Source of the DNA: an uncultured Paracoccaceae bacterium
GTDB lineage: Bacteria > Pseudomonadota > Alphaproteobacteria > Rhodobacterales > Rhodobacteraceae
Assembly (NCBI GenBank): GCA_947493255.1
Contig: CANLQK010000006.1
Location: 124,001 to 188,000, forward strand
Length of the DNA: 64,000 nt
Direction: 5' to 3'
Made by a program: the position numbers and the translations under genes. The notes beneath the pieces are model-generated. The model had not been told where the DNA came from. It made no database searches and saw only the letters and a list, made by a program, of their open reading frames with translations. Position 1 is the stretch's first letter; the number at the start of each line of letters is the position of its first letter. Positions 39,636 to 47,502 of the stretch are shown one piece after another.

Positions 39636-40562
39636 CTAACGGGTAACAGCGGCAATAATTGCTGAAAGAGTAAACACGCTTACAGCAGTGGAGATAAGGA
39701 TAGAGGCAGACACCCTTGAAGGGGCAACCCCATAGTGTTGCGCAAGGATGAAGACATTCCCTGCCACGGGCAAGGCCGCAGCCGAAATCATAACACCCGC
39801 AGCATAGGGGTCGACCGGCAACATGACCAATGCCGCGAATGCCACGGCCGCTGGGTGCAGCACCAATTTCGCGAATGACAACCAGCCCGCGACGGCGACA
39901 CGCTCGGCCGACTTGGTGGCTAAAGACGCACCAATCACAAACAACGCGCAAGGGGTCGCTGCAGCGCCAAGAATTGATAAAAACTGGTCAGAGGGTTCTG
40001 GCAACGGAAATGGAAGGGAGGAAAAGATCAAACCAAGCGAAATTGATACGATCATCGGATTTTTCAGCAGCCCCACCCCAACGGTTCTCAAGATGCCAAC
40101 CGACATTCTGCCATCGCGGGATCCAGTAATTAGAATGACAATCAACGAGCCAAAGACAATCAGATCTACTGCCAGGACCAGCATAACTGGTCCAATAGCC
40201 TGTTCTCCTAGCAATAACACCAACATTGGTATCCCAAGAAAGCCGACATTCCCAACGACTGCGCATTGCGCCTCTACTGCAGCTTCTTCGACATCCCGCT
40301 TTCGCAGTAGGGCGACACCAGTCACGAGGAGATACACAAAAAGAGTGCCCCAGAGGTAGGCCAACACAAACGTCAGATCGAAGACATCGGACAGTGAAAG
40401 ATTCGCCGAAAACCGGAACAACATAGCTGACAGTGCGAAGTAGAACACAAATTTCGTCAAATATGCTGTGGCTTGGGCGGGAAAGAAACCCGTTCGTGCC
40501 GCACCGTAACCGACGCCAATCAACGCGAAAAAAGGAAGTGTCTGAAGAAATATTTCTGTCAT
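39636..40562 (-). CDS. AEC-family transporter (auxin efflux carrier-like), 308 aa
   Basis: Ten-span inner-membrane transporter of the AEC/MdcF type, often moving malonate, malate or other organic acids. The N-terminus TLPFFALIGVGYGAARTGFFP, the crossover-like FVFYFALSAMLFRF, NVGFLGIPML near the middle, and AALPVAGNVFILAQHYGV near the end are typical. Its promoter must lie in 40563-40716, where two inverted repeats matching the TetR-gene operator are found, so TetR control is likely. Substrate unknown. Confidence 0.92.
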   Translation of the reverse strand: MTEIFLQTLPFFALIGVGYGAARTGFFPAQATAYLTKFVFYFALSAMLFRFSANLSLSDVFDLTFVLAYLWGTLFVYLLVTGVALLRKRDVEEAAVEAQCAVVGNVGFLGIPMLVLLLGEQAIGPVMLVLAVDLIVFGSLIVILITGSRDGRMSVGILRTVGVGLLKNPMIVSISLGLIFSSLPFPLPEPSDQFLSILGAAATPCALFVIGASLATKSAERVAVAGWLSFAKLVLHPAAVAFAALVMLPVDPYAAGVMISAAALPVAGNVFILAQHYGVAPSRVSASILISTAVSVFTLSAIIAAVTR

Positions 40563-40628
40563 GCGAAAGGCTTAGCATTCTAACGGGTAGGCGCAAAACA
40601 AATGCGGGTTCAGTTTGGGAAAAGAAAG

Positions 40629-40644
40629 TGAACTAATTCGTTCA
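40629..40644. promoter_or_regulatory. Inverted repeat TGAAC-N6-GTTCA, candidate TetR operator O1
   Basis: A 16-bp perfect inverted repeat with a 6-bp spacer (within the 18-bp GTGAAC-N6-GTTCAC). It shares the pattern TRAAC-N6-GTTYA with the sites at 40661 and 40914. Its centre is 32 bp, three helical turns, from the next site. Confidence 0.6.
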
Positions 40645-40660
40645 CTTTTTCATTGTAAAC

Positions 40661-40676
40661 TAAACTGTTCGGTTTA
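40661..40676. promoter_or_regulatory. Inverted repeat TAAAC-N6-GTTTA, candidate TetR operator O2
   Basis: Perfect arms TAAAC and GTTTA around six bases, 40 bp upstream of the start of the small secreted gene and about 100 bp upstream of the AEC start on the other strand. Same arms and spacing as the site just upstream of the TetR gene. Confidence 0.68.
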
Positions 40677-40716
40677 CATACGATGTCAGAAGCCACGATT
40701 TAGAGAAGGAACTGGC

Positions 40717-40893
40717 ATGAAACTAACAGTATTCACACTTGCGGCGGGCCTATTGGTGGCAACATCTGCCAGCGCTGGCGGTATTATTTTCGAACTACCC
40801 AATCTAGAATTCCCCGCACCCGAAACAGTAACCGTAGCTAAAGATTGTGCGCTTCCTGACGCACAGTCAGGCCTGTGTACCGCTGATAGGTAG
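40717..40893 (+). CDS. Small secreted protein, 58 aa
   Basis: ATG 40717 is preceded by GAAGGA seven bases upstream, a strong ribosome site. The product has a clean Sec signal peptide (MKLTVFTLAAGLLVATSASA) and a mature part of about 38 residues (GGIIFELPNLEFPAPETV) ending with two Cys ten residues apart. I recognise no family. It lies between the two TetR-type operators and the TetR gene, in the same direction as TetR, so it is probably repressed by TetR and cotranscribed with it or expressed from its own promoter. Confidence 0.72.
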   Translation: MKLTVFTLAAGLLVATSASAGGIIFELPNLEFPAPETVTVAKDCALPDAQSGLCTADR

Positions 40894-40904
40894 TCCCAAC
40901 TCCT

Positions 40905-40941
40905 TGCCTGCACTAAACGGGTCAGTTTATACCAGCAGGCA
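40905..40941 (+). promoter_or_regulatory. Inverted repeat TGCCTGC/GCAGGCA flanking operator O3, next to the TetR ribosome site
   Basis: Arms TGCCTGC (40905-40911) and GCAGGCA (40935-40941) enclose the operator-like repeat at 40914-40929. In RNA they could form a hairpin ending one base before the AGGGAGA ribosome site of the TetR gene; in DNA they extend the palindrome. Confidence 0.45.
40914..40929. promoter_or_regulatory. Inverted repeat TAAAC-N6-GTTTA, candidate TetR operator O3
   Basis: Arms identical to those of the 40661 repeat with the same 6-bp spacer but a different centre. It lies 24 bp upstream of the TetR start, where binding would give autorepression. Confidence 0.66.
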
Positions 40942-40952
40942 GGGAGACCTTA

Positions 40953-41570
40953 ATGGCTGATGGACAACCAACAGTAAAACGCGGACGAAAATTCGACCAA
41001 GTGCTTGAAGGCGCGCGGGACATTTTCATGGCTGACGGTTTTGAAGGCGCGAGTGTCGATGACATTGCGCGGGCGGCTGGCGTTTCCAAAGCCACGCTTT
41101 ATTCTTATTTTCCGGACAAACGTTTGCTGTTCATGGAGGTCGCGAAATCCGAGTGCATCCGGCAAGCGGATTCTGCGGTTGAAACAATCGACCCAAACGC
41201 CCCTGTCGCCACGATTTTGACCGAAGCGGCATGGCAGATGGTGAATTTCTTCACGTCTGATTTTGGGCAACGCGTGTTTCGGCTATGCGTCGCAGAAAGC
41301 GACCGGTTCCCCGAACTCGGACGTGAATTTTACGATAGCGGACCAGCATTGGTCCGCGGCCGGCTTATCGAATTCATGCAATGCGCTATTGAGCAAGATG
41401 AATTGAAGATCGATGATTTGCCTTTAGCGGCAGACCAATTCAGCGAACTCTGTAAGGCTGACCTTTTCCCACGCATGGTGTTCAGCATGGACAACGCATT
41501 CGACGATACACAAAAGAAGCGTATCGTCGATGGCGCTGTAAGAACGTTTCTGGCCGCATATGCGACCTAA
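40953..41570 (+). CDS. TetR-family transcriptional regulator, 205 aa
   Basis: One-component repressor. The HTH spans about residues 30-60 (GASVDDIARAAGVSKATLYSYF). The C-terminal ligand domain is of the AefR/TetR_C type (FGQRVFRLCVAESDRFPELGREFY). AGGGAGA precedes the ATG. Three operator-like inverted repeats in the 390 bp to its left point to control of itself, the small secreted protein and the divergent AEC transporter. It converges on adhC with an 18-bp gap. The ligand is unknown. Confidence 0.93.
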   Translation: MADGQPTVKRGRKFDQVLEGARDIFMADGFEGASVDDIARAAGVSKATLYSYFPDKRLLFMEVAKSECIRQADSAVETIDPNAPVATILTEAAWQMVNFFTSDFGQRVFRLCVAESDRFPELGREFYDSGPALVRGRLIEFMQCAIEQDELKIDDLPLAADQFSELCKADLFPRMVFSMDNAFDDTQKKRIVDGAVRTFLAAYAT

Positions 41571-41588
41571 GGTTCACAGCCCCTTGGA

Positions 41589-42701
41589 TTAATATTGCAC
41601 GACTGAACGGATGCTTTTGCCCGCGTGCATAAGATCGAACCCTCTATTGATATCATCCAACCCCATTGTGTGGGTGATCATAGGATCAATCTCGATCTTA
41701 CCTTCCATGTACCAATCTACAATCTGAGGCACATCAGTTCGACCACGGGCACCGCCAAACGCAGTCCCACGCCAACTGCGGCCAGTGACCAACTGGAAAG
41801 GGCGTGTGGCGATCTCGGCACCCGCAGGAGCCACACCAATAATGATGCTTTCGCCCCAACCTTTGTGCGCGGACTCCAATGCAGTGCGCATGACATCGAC
41901 GTTGCCCGTGGCATCAAATGTATAATCAGCGCCACCCTTGGTCAGCGCAACTAGGTATGCTACCAGATCGCCATCAACCTCAGCTGGGTTCACAAAGTCA
42001 GTCATACCAAAACGGGTCGCCATTTCGACCTTGTTTGGGTTCAGGTCAACACCAACGATTTGATCTGCTCCTGCCAGACGCAGCCCTTGGATCACGTTCA
42101 ACCCAATACCACCCAGACCAAATACAATCGCGCGGCAACCAATTTCGGCTTTTGCGGTATTGATTACCGCACCGATACCCGTTGTCACACCGCAGCCGAT
42201 GTAGCAGATCTTATCAAACGGCGCGTCTTCGCGTACCTTAGCTAAAGCAATTTCTGGCAGGACAGTGTGGTTCGCGAAGGTAGAACATCCCATGTAATGC
42301 AAAATCGGATCACCATCCAAAGTGCTAAATCGCGATGTTCCGTCAGGCATTAAACCTTGCCCCTGTGTCGACCGGATCGACTGGCACAGGTTGGTTTTTG
42401 GGTTCAAACAGTATTCGCATTCACGACATTCTGGTGTGTACAGCGGTATAACATGATCGCCCTTCTTCAGGCTGGTCACTCCCGGGCCGACATCTACAAC
42501 AACGCCTGCGCCTTCATGACCCAAGATAGCAGGAAAAAGCCCCTCTGGGTCGGCACCAGACAATGTAAATTCATCTGTATGGCAAATTCCGGTCGCCTTA
42601 ATCTCCACCATGACCTCGCCCTCGCGCGGTCCATCTAGATTTACGTCCATGACTTCCAAAGGCTTTCCAGCGGCGACGGCAACAGCTGCACGGGTACGCA
42701 T
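41589..42701 (-). CDS. adhC: S-(hydroxymethyl)glutathione dehydrogenase (class III alcohol dehydrogenase), 370 aa
   Basis: Oxidises S-hydroxymethylglutathione to S-formylglutathione with NAD+, first step of formaldehyde detoxification, and can also reduce S-nitrosoglutathione. Zinc ligands are visible in ATGICHTDEF, LGHEGAG, the structural cluster ECRECEYCLNPKTNLC, and IGCGVTTGIGAV. The NAD fold is FGLGGIGLNVIQG. ATG 42701 has a GGGAGA ribosome site; a longer frame to 42755 is unlikely. It also goes by frmA/flhA in other species. Partner fghA is 2.7 kb away. Confidence 0.96.
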   Translation of the reverse strand: MRTRAAVAVAAGKPLEVMDVNLDGPREGEVMVEIKATGICHTDEFTLSGADPEGLFPAILGHEGAGVVVDVGPGVTSLKKGDHVIPLYTPECRECEYCLNPKTNLCQSIRSTQGQGLMPDGTSRFSTLDGDPILHYMGCSTFANHTVLPEIALAKVREDAPFDKICYIGCGVTTGIGAVINTAKAEIGCRAIVFGLGGIGLNVIQGLRLAGADQIVGVDLNPNKVEMATRFGMTDFVNPAEVDGDLVAYLVALTKGGADYTFDATGNVDVMRTALESAHKGWGESIIIGVAPAGAEIATRPFQLVTGRSWRGTAFGGARGRTDVPQIVDWYMEGKIEIDPMITHTMGLDDINRGFDLMHAGKSIRSVVQY

Positions 42702-42796
42702 TATATCTCTCCCTCTTGTTGCGCGCATGCTGTGGGAAATGCGTCGACCATGCAATCCCCGTTGCGCGACTTTTCATTCCCGTGAATAGTATGTTC

Positions 42797-43084
42797 ATGA
42801 AACATATTACCCTTGTACTGCCGTTTTTGATGCTTGCCGCATGTGACGTGCCATCAGTGTCACCACCCCTCAACCCAATTCCACCCGCTGGGCAGGACAC
42901 TTGCAATGCTGCACGGTATGCCAATCTGGTTGGAGAAAATGCCACAGCGCTCGAGAGGGTCCTAATAATGGGACAAGTGCGAATCATAAGGCCTGGCCAA
43001 CCGGTGACGATGGATTTCCGTCCAGACCGTATCAATTTCAACATCAATTCAGAGAATGCAGTCGCGTCTATTCGATGCGGTTAG
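42797..43084 (+). CDS. Peptidase inhibitor I78 family lipoprotein, 95 aa
   Basis: A lipoprotein signal (MKHITLVLPFLMLAAC, lipobox LAAC) and a Pro-rich spacer precede a small inhibitor domain. DTCNAARYANLVGENATAL, VRIIRPGQPVTMDFRPDR and the closing INSENAVASIRCG are typical of I78 (potato-inhibitor-I-like) proteins, with two Cys expected to pair. It presumably protects the envelope from serine proteases. ATG 42791 is an alternative start two codons earlier. It is divergent from adhC. Confidence 0.87.
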   Translation: MKHITLVLPFLMLAACDVPSVSPPLNPIPPAGQDTCNAARYANLVGENATALERVLIMGQVRIIRPGQPVTMDFRPDRINFNINSENAVASIRCG

Positions 43085-43267
43085 GGATTATCGAAGTCAC
43101 CTCGGAGGCACGACTGGGTGGGGGCTGATACACCGCGCCTCCAAGGGACTTACAATAGCTCCTGTTTCACGGCCAAATGTGGCCAGAATAAGCGACGATA
43201 GCGGTCTTTTTACGCACATTTGCTCCGGTGGGTTGATTTGCCCGCAGGAAGGCGCAAGTCTTTGGTT

Positions 43268-43603
43268 ATGAATGCGCCCACACCCTTCCCCGGCCCGCCC
43301 ACAATGCAGATTGCGTTTCACCGGACGGAACTGAATTTGATCTTGTCGTTGTATGGGCGCTTTGTGGCAGCTGGAGAATGGCGAGACTACGGGATCTCGC
43401 ACCTCAAGGATGTCGCAGTCTTTTCTGTTTTCCGCCGCGCGGCAGAGCACCCGATGTATCGGATTGAAAAACGACCCAGCCTTCGAATGAAACAAGGTCA
43501 ATACATCGTATTGGGAATGGATGGCCAGATATTGAAACGCGGGAATGACCTACGCCAGGTTTTGCGCATTCTTGAACGTAAGCTTATTCGCGCGATCGAC
43601 TAA
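43268..43603 (+). CDS. DUF2794 family protein, 111 aa
   Basis: Small protein conserved in alphaproteobacteria, of unknown function. The domain begins QIAFHRTELNLILSLYGRFVAAGEWRDYG and continues with AVFSVFRRAAEHPMYRIEK and QGQYIVLGMDGQILKRG. ATG 43268 is chosen over the internal ATG 43304; GGAAGG lies some 14 bases upstream of the former. Its stop overlaps that of the converging NlpC/P60 gene within CTAA. Confidence 0.88.
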   Translation: MNAPTPFPGPPTMQIAFHRTELNLILSLYGRFVAAGEWRDYGISHLKDVAVFSVFRRAAEHPMYRIEKRPSLRMKQGQYIVLGMDGQILKRGNDLRQVLRILERKLIRAID

Positions 43604-44427
43604 TGCGCACGTTTGCGGGCCAAAACGTCACCATCGCCCTGCGCCTTGATCCGTAATGTCGCCTGTTCTAAACCTTCATAAACGGTGGACATATGATGGG
43701 CGTTTGCATGAATAAGGGTCTGTTCATCGACCATCATCGCGACATGACCTTTCCAAAACAGCAGGTCACCACGTTTTAAGGATTCTCCATCAGGAATGAG
43801 CTGGCCAAAACTGTCCATCTGCATGTCACTATCGCCCTGGCACAAGTGGCCACAGGCAAGATAAGCGGCCTGAACAAGCCCTGAACAGTCGATTCCACGA
43901 GACGAGTTCCCCCCCCAAAGGTATGGTGTTCCAAAGAAAACTTGGGCAACAGTTGCTGGGTCGGAAAATGGCTGCCCCAACGGGCGAAGGTGTTTTTTAG
44001 GAACATATCCAAATTGGGTTTCGAACATTTTATGACGTTCATCGACAACAGTCACTTCTGCACCGAATGGCAGATGCAAAAGGTCGCGCGACTTAAAGCT
44101 TTCGCCTTCAAATGCATGGGTCGCCAGTGTCGCAACACGATGTGATGGTTGGCTAGGCTTGATGAGCGCTGATTCTGGGACATACCCAACGTACCCATCT
44201 CGTTTTGACTGGATGAACGCCCAACCGTCACGACGTTCGTAGACAATTACCGAGGTCCCTAACAAAACCTGACGGTCACGTTTTCCCTGCGGTGAGGCAC
44301 AAAGGTCGACAACGACCTGACCGATTGTGGCGGCATCACCGTCTACAAAGCTTTCGGCATCTATAGCCCCGATCAAATGCTTTGCAGCGACGCGACCGTT
44401 CGCAGGGGTTAGTCGGCGATCGCTCAT
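43600..44427 (-). CDS. NlpC/P60 cell-wall peptidase, 275 aa
   Basis: Cysteine peptidase of the YkfC/dipeptidyl-peptidase VI type that cuts gamma-D-Glu-diaminopimelate bonds in murein peptides. An N-terminal SH3-like domain (ATIGQVVVDLCASPQG; RDGWAFIQSKRDGYVGYVP) precedes the catalytic domain: Cys in SRGIDCSGLVQAAY, His in KGHVAMMV, and the third polar residue in IHANAH. No signal peptide is seen, so it may act on imported peptides. Its ATG overlaps the aminopeptidase stop in ATGA, suggesting the two degrade recycled murein peptides together; that link is inference. Confidence 0.93.
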   Translation of the reverse strand: MSDRRLTPANGRVAAKHLIGAIDAESFVDGDAATIGQVVVDLCASPQGKRDRQVLLGTSVIVYERRDGWAFIQSKRDGYVGYVPESALIKPSQPSHRVATLATHAFEGESFKSRDLLHLPFGAEVTVVDERHKMFETQFGYVPKKHLRPLGQPFSDPATVAQVFFGTPYLWGGNSSRGIDCSGLVQAAYLACGHLCQGDSDMQMDSFGQLIPDGESLKRGDLLFWKGHVAMMVDEQTLIHANAHHMSTVYEGLEQATLRIKAQGDGDVLARKRAH

Positions 44428-45803
44428 AGCCCAAGAACCTTTGGCAACGCCGCAAAAAGAGCCCGAGCGCCTTGCCCAGCGCCACCTTTGGGCCGTGCCG
44501 GACCTGCGGTTGGGTTCCACCCGTAAACGTCAAAATGGGTGTACGACGTTTGCTTTACAAACCGTCGCAGGAAGAGCGCTGCTGTAATGGACCCCGCAAA
44601 ACCACCAGCAGGCGCGTTGTCCAGATCCGCGATCTGCGGTTCGATCATACGTTCATAGGGATCGTGAAACGGCATTTCCCAAACTGGGTCCGCAACGGTC
44701 TTCGCAGCCTGCGGCAATGCCTGCGCCATCACATCATCTGTAGTGTAAAATGGCGCCAAGTCTGGGCCAACAGCAACTCGGGCCGCTCCTGTAAGAGTCG
44801 CCATTGAAATAATATGGTCAGGTGCATCTTCTTCTGCAAACGCCAAAGCGTCGGCCAAAACCAACCGGCCTTCGGCATCGGTATTGTTAATTTCGACCGT
44901 CAGCCCGCTTCGGCTTTTTAGCACGTCACCCGGCCTAAATGCAGATCCGTCGACCGCGTTTTCAACGGCAGGGATCAAAACCCGCAATTGAACGGGAACA
45001 TTTAACGCCATGATCATATGGGCCAGCCCAAGAACAGTTGCAGCACCACCCATGTCTTTCTTCATCAGGCCCATCGATGCGCCCGGCTTCAAGTTCAATC
45101 CGCCTGTATCGAAACAAACGCCCTTGCCGACCAAGGTCAGTTTTGGCCCACGTTTACCCCAAGACATATCTAACAATCGAGGTGGGCGATTTGTGGCGCG
45201 GCCGACGGTGTGAATCATCGGGAAATTCTGATTAAGCAGCGCATCCCCAATGATGCTTGAAAACGTCGCCCCGTGTTCTTTGGCCAAACCTTCAGCAGCG
45301 GCCTCTAACTGTTGTGGCCCCATGTCGGACGCCGGCGTGTTGATCAGATCGCGGGTCAACGCCTCGCCAGCAGCCATCGCCTCAATCCTGTCAACGTCTA
45401 TGCCTAAAGGCGCTACGAATTGGCGATCTGGAGCAGTTTGCGCTTTATATCGATCAAAGTGATATCCAGACAAAAGTAAGCCCAATGCAGCCTCATCTAA
45501 CGCTGCGCCTGTAAGGGACGTCGATAATTCGTAGATCCCCGCCGGTAGTTTTGTGGCCGCAGCGGCAAGGGCGAAACGGACCCGATTTTGCCCAACCGCC
45601 CCGAGCCCAACATAAACAGCACCAATACTGCCATCTTGTGACGGGCAGGCACACATCGTCCCAATGCTGGCGCTAAAATCATTTGCCAACAACCATTCAG
45701 AAGTCGGCGAAGGGGCCGCACCAATCACATCATCCAGATCATCAACACTAACTGCGACAAGCGGCATTGCTTTTGAGGTAGGCTGGGCAAATTTCAAGGA
45801 CAT
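44424..45803 (-). CDS. M17 leucyl aminopeptidase family protein, 459 aa
   Basis: Dimetal cytosol aminopeptidase. The metal and catalytic residues are recognisable: LVGKGVCFDTGGLNLK, MKKDMGGAATVLG, and the signature NNTDAEGRLVLADAL. The N-terminal domain (about 1-160) is the shorter type seen in proteins often annotated as PepB/LAP-like. The first gene of a two-gene operon with the NlpC/P60 peptidase, which begins before its stop codon. Confidence 0.94.
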   Translation of the reverse strand: MSLKFAQPTSKAMPLVAVSVDDLDDVIGAAPSPTSEWLLANDFSASIGTMCACPSQDGSIGAVYVGLGAVGQNRVRFALAAAATKLPAGIYELSTSLTGAALDEAALGLLLSGYHFDRYKAQTAPDRQFVAPLGIDVDRIEAMAAGEALTRDLINTPASDMGPQQLEAAAEGLAKEHGATFSSIIGDALLNQNFPMIHTVGRATNRPPRLLDMSWGKRGPKLTLVGKGVCFDTGGLNLKPGASMGLMKKDMGGAATVLGLAHMIMALNVPVQLRVLIPAVENAVDGSAFRPGDVLKSRSGLTVEINNTDAEGRLVLADALAFAEEDAPDHIISMATLTGAARVAVGPDLAPFYTTDDVMAQALPQAAKTVADPVWEMPFHDPYERMIEPQIADLDNAPAGGFAGSITAALFLRRFVKQTSYTHFDVYGWNPTAGPARPKGGAGQGARALFAALPKVLGL

Positions 45804-45878
45804 CAGGTTGTTCTTTCAGTGGGTTTCAGAACCAACCTAAACCACGTCCGTTCAGAGGGCCACGCCATTCATGTTGCT

Positions 45879-46280
45879 TTAATAATCTGCAAACGGTCCG
45901 GCTGCCTGTTCAAGCGCCTGAGACATCAAACGCATCAAACGCGATAACGTTGCTGGAAGCGCGGCATTCTCTGGGTCATCCAAACAATACAAAACGTCAG
46001 CGGCGACTTGCCCGATCTGACGAAGGCCCAGTTGATCCGCCAGCAGTACGACATTTCTGGCGCGCGCGCCCAACCTCTCAAATCGTGCTGTTTGATAGTC
46101 ATCATCAAGCCATCGAATATGACGGGACATTTCTTCGAGACCTGAACACATAAAATCACTGACCTCAAAATCACCGGCCGACGCGTTAAAGGGCACAAGC
46201 CCCCGCAACTCAGCGCCAAACGGCTCACGTGGTTGCAACTGCATGACAGTCGCACGCGCTCTCACTTCACGGTTTTTCAT
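45879..46280 (-). CDS. Hypothetical protein, 133 aa
   Basis: I do not recognise the family. The product is a soluble, helical protein (FMCSGLEEMSRHIRWLDDDYQTARFERLGARARNVVLLADQLG is summarised here only by its ends: MCSGLEEMSRHI and ARNVVLLADQLG), with a last helix LMRLMSQALEQAAG. Its all-helical pattern faintly recalls HPt-like four-helix proteins, without the phosphorylated His motif. GGAG precedes ATG 46280. It is separated by 75 bp from the aminopeptidase gene and may be cotranscribed with it. Confidence 0.65.
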   Translation of the reverse strand: MKNREVRARATVMQLQPREPFGAELRGLVPFNASAGDFEVSDFMCSGLEEMSRHIRWLDDDYQTARFERLGARARNVVLLADQLGLRQIGQVAADVLYCLDDPENAALPATLSRLMRLMSQALEQAAGPFADY

Positions 46281-46455
46281 TCCGCTCCACTCCTCATGTT
46301 CACCCGTGAACCGAGTTAAGGAAACATCGTTTCCAAGAGGTTGCTGATCGCGCGAAAAATCCTTCCAATTTCTTAAAAATTGGCCCGATCAATGTGCGGA
46401 ATATCTGAAACCGATTGCATCAAGTCGATTGCAATTGGCCCACGGTAGCCGCTCA

Positions 46456-47334
46456 CTAGACACCATTGATCAACCAATCGCGAAAGGCCGTCACTTCTGA
46501 ACGGTTCACTGCATCATTTCCTACAATCATGTAATATGCTTCGCGAATTGGTAGGTGGTAATCGAATGGGCTGACCAAAAGGCCTTGGTCCAAATATGGG
46601 CGCGCGAAGCTTTCGTGCAAAATCGCGGCCCCACTCCCACCCAGTAAGATTTGCAGAGCCATAAGCGATGAGTCCGCCGTAATTGTATGATCCGCGGAAC
46701 CGAGTTCTAGTGAATACTGTGTGGACAGGCGTTGCCATTCCACTTCAGAACCCATGACCAAAACTCGTCGATCCATGGCGACCTTGGAAATGTCTAGCTT
46801 AGGTCCAAATTTCGCGGCGTGGTCCGCACGGCAAACGACAACACCGGTTTCTTGGGAAAGCTGCCAAATGTGCGGTTCAGACCAGTTTCCAGTGCCGTAG
46901 CGAATGTCGATGTCGATATTGGGATCGTCCAACCTGTCAGACCAAACTGCTGTCGTCACGTGCAGTTCGATATCGGGATGGCGCGTTGAAAATTCAGCAA
47001 GCCGCGGCGCAAGGACCAATGCGCCGTATGTCACTGATGTGCGAATATGCAAATGCCGCTTGGTACGGCGCGCAAACAGACCCGCTGTTGCATCCTGCAT
47101 TTCGGTAAATGCTTTGCGGATAGGCAAGGCATAGGCCTGCCCCCTATCTGTCAATGTGACACCATGGGGCAATCGTTTGAACAAGTCATCGCCCAAGTGT
47201 TTTTCTAATAATCGAATATGTTGGCTGACCGCTGCTGGCGTAAGGTTCAGCTCATCGGCAGCGCCGGAAAAGCTGCTGTGGCGTGCAGCGGCCTCGAAGG
47301 CCCGCAGCCACGTGACATGAGGAAGTTTGGACAT
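46456..47334 (-). CDS. LysR-family regulator (GcvA-like), 292 aa
   Basis: The HTH (residues 5-60: WLRAFEAAARHSSFSGAADELNLTPAAVSQHIRLLE) is abbreviated here to LTPAAVSQHIRLLEKHLG; KRLPHGVTLTDRGQAY and the effector domain (YGALVLAPRLAEFSTRHPDIEL) fit the GcvA/AmpR branch. It is divergent from the GMC-aldehyde dehydrogenase operon across 168 bp, so it most likely controls it. The inducer is unknown. Confidence 0.92.
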   Translation of the reverse strand: MSKLPHVTWLRAFEAAARHSSFSGAADELNLTPAAVSQHIRLLEKHLGDDLFKRLPHGVTLTDRGQAYALPIRKAFTEMQDATAGLFARRTKRHLHIRTSVTYGALVLAPRLAEFSTRHPDIELHVTTAVWSDRLDDPNIDIDIRYGTGNWSEPHIWQLSQETGVVVCRADHAAKFGPKLDISKVAMDRRVLVMGSEVEWQRLSTQYSLELGSADHTITADSSLMALQILLGGSGAAILHESFARPYLDQGLLVSPFDYHLPIREAYYMIVGNDAVNRSEVTAFRDWLINGV

Positions 47335-47502
47335 GGGCTACTCCGGTTCAGTTTTCGCTTCTTGGACTAAATTTGATGTTATGAAAATAGCCCCTATACA
47401 GGCCAGTATTAAATATTTTGACCCCTCAGCAAACAGATCGGTTGTTTGTACAAGGTCGCCGCAAACGGCAAACATGTTCAACACTTTACGGAGCATGGGC
47501 CT

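Noticed and set aside
47446-47502. Upstream extension of the GMC gene to TTG 47446
   Set aside because: The extra 19 residues do not look like a signal or conserved segment, and GTG 47503 has a good ribosome site directly before the FAD motif.
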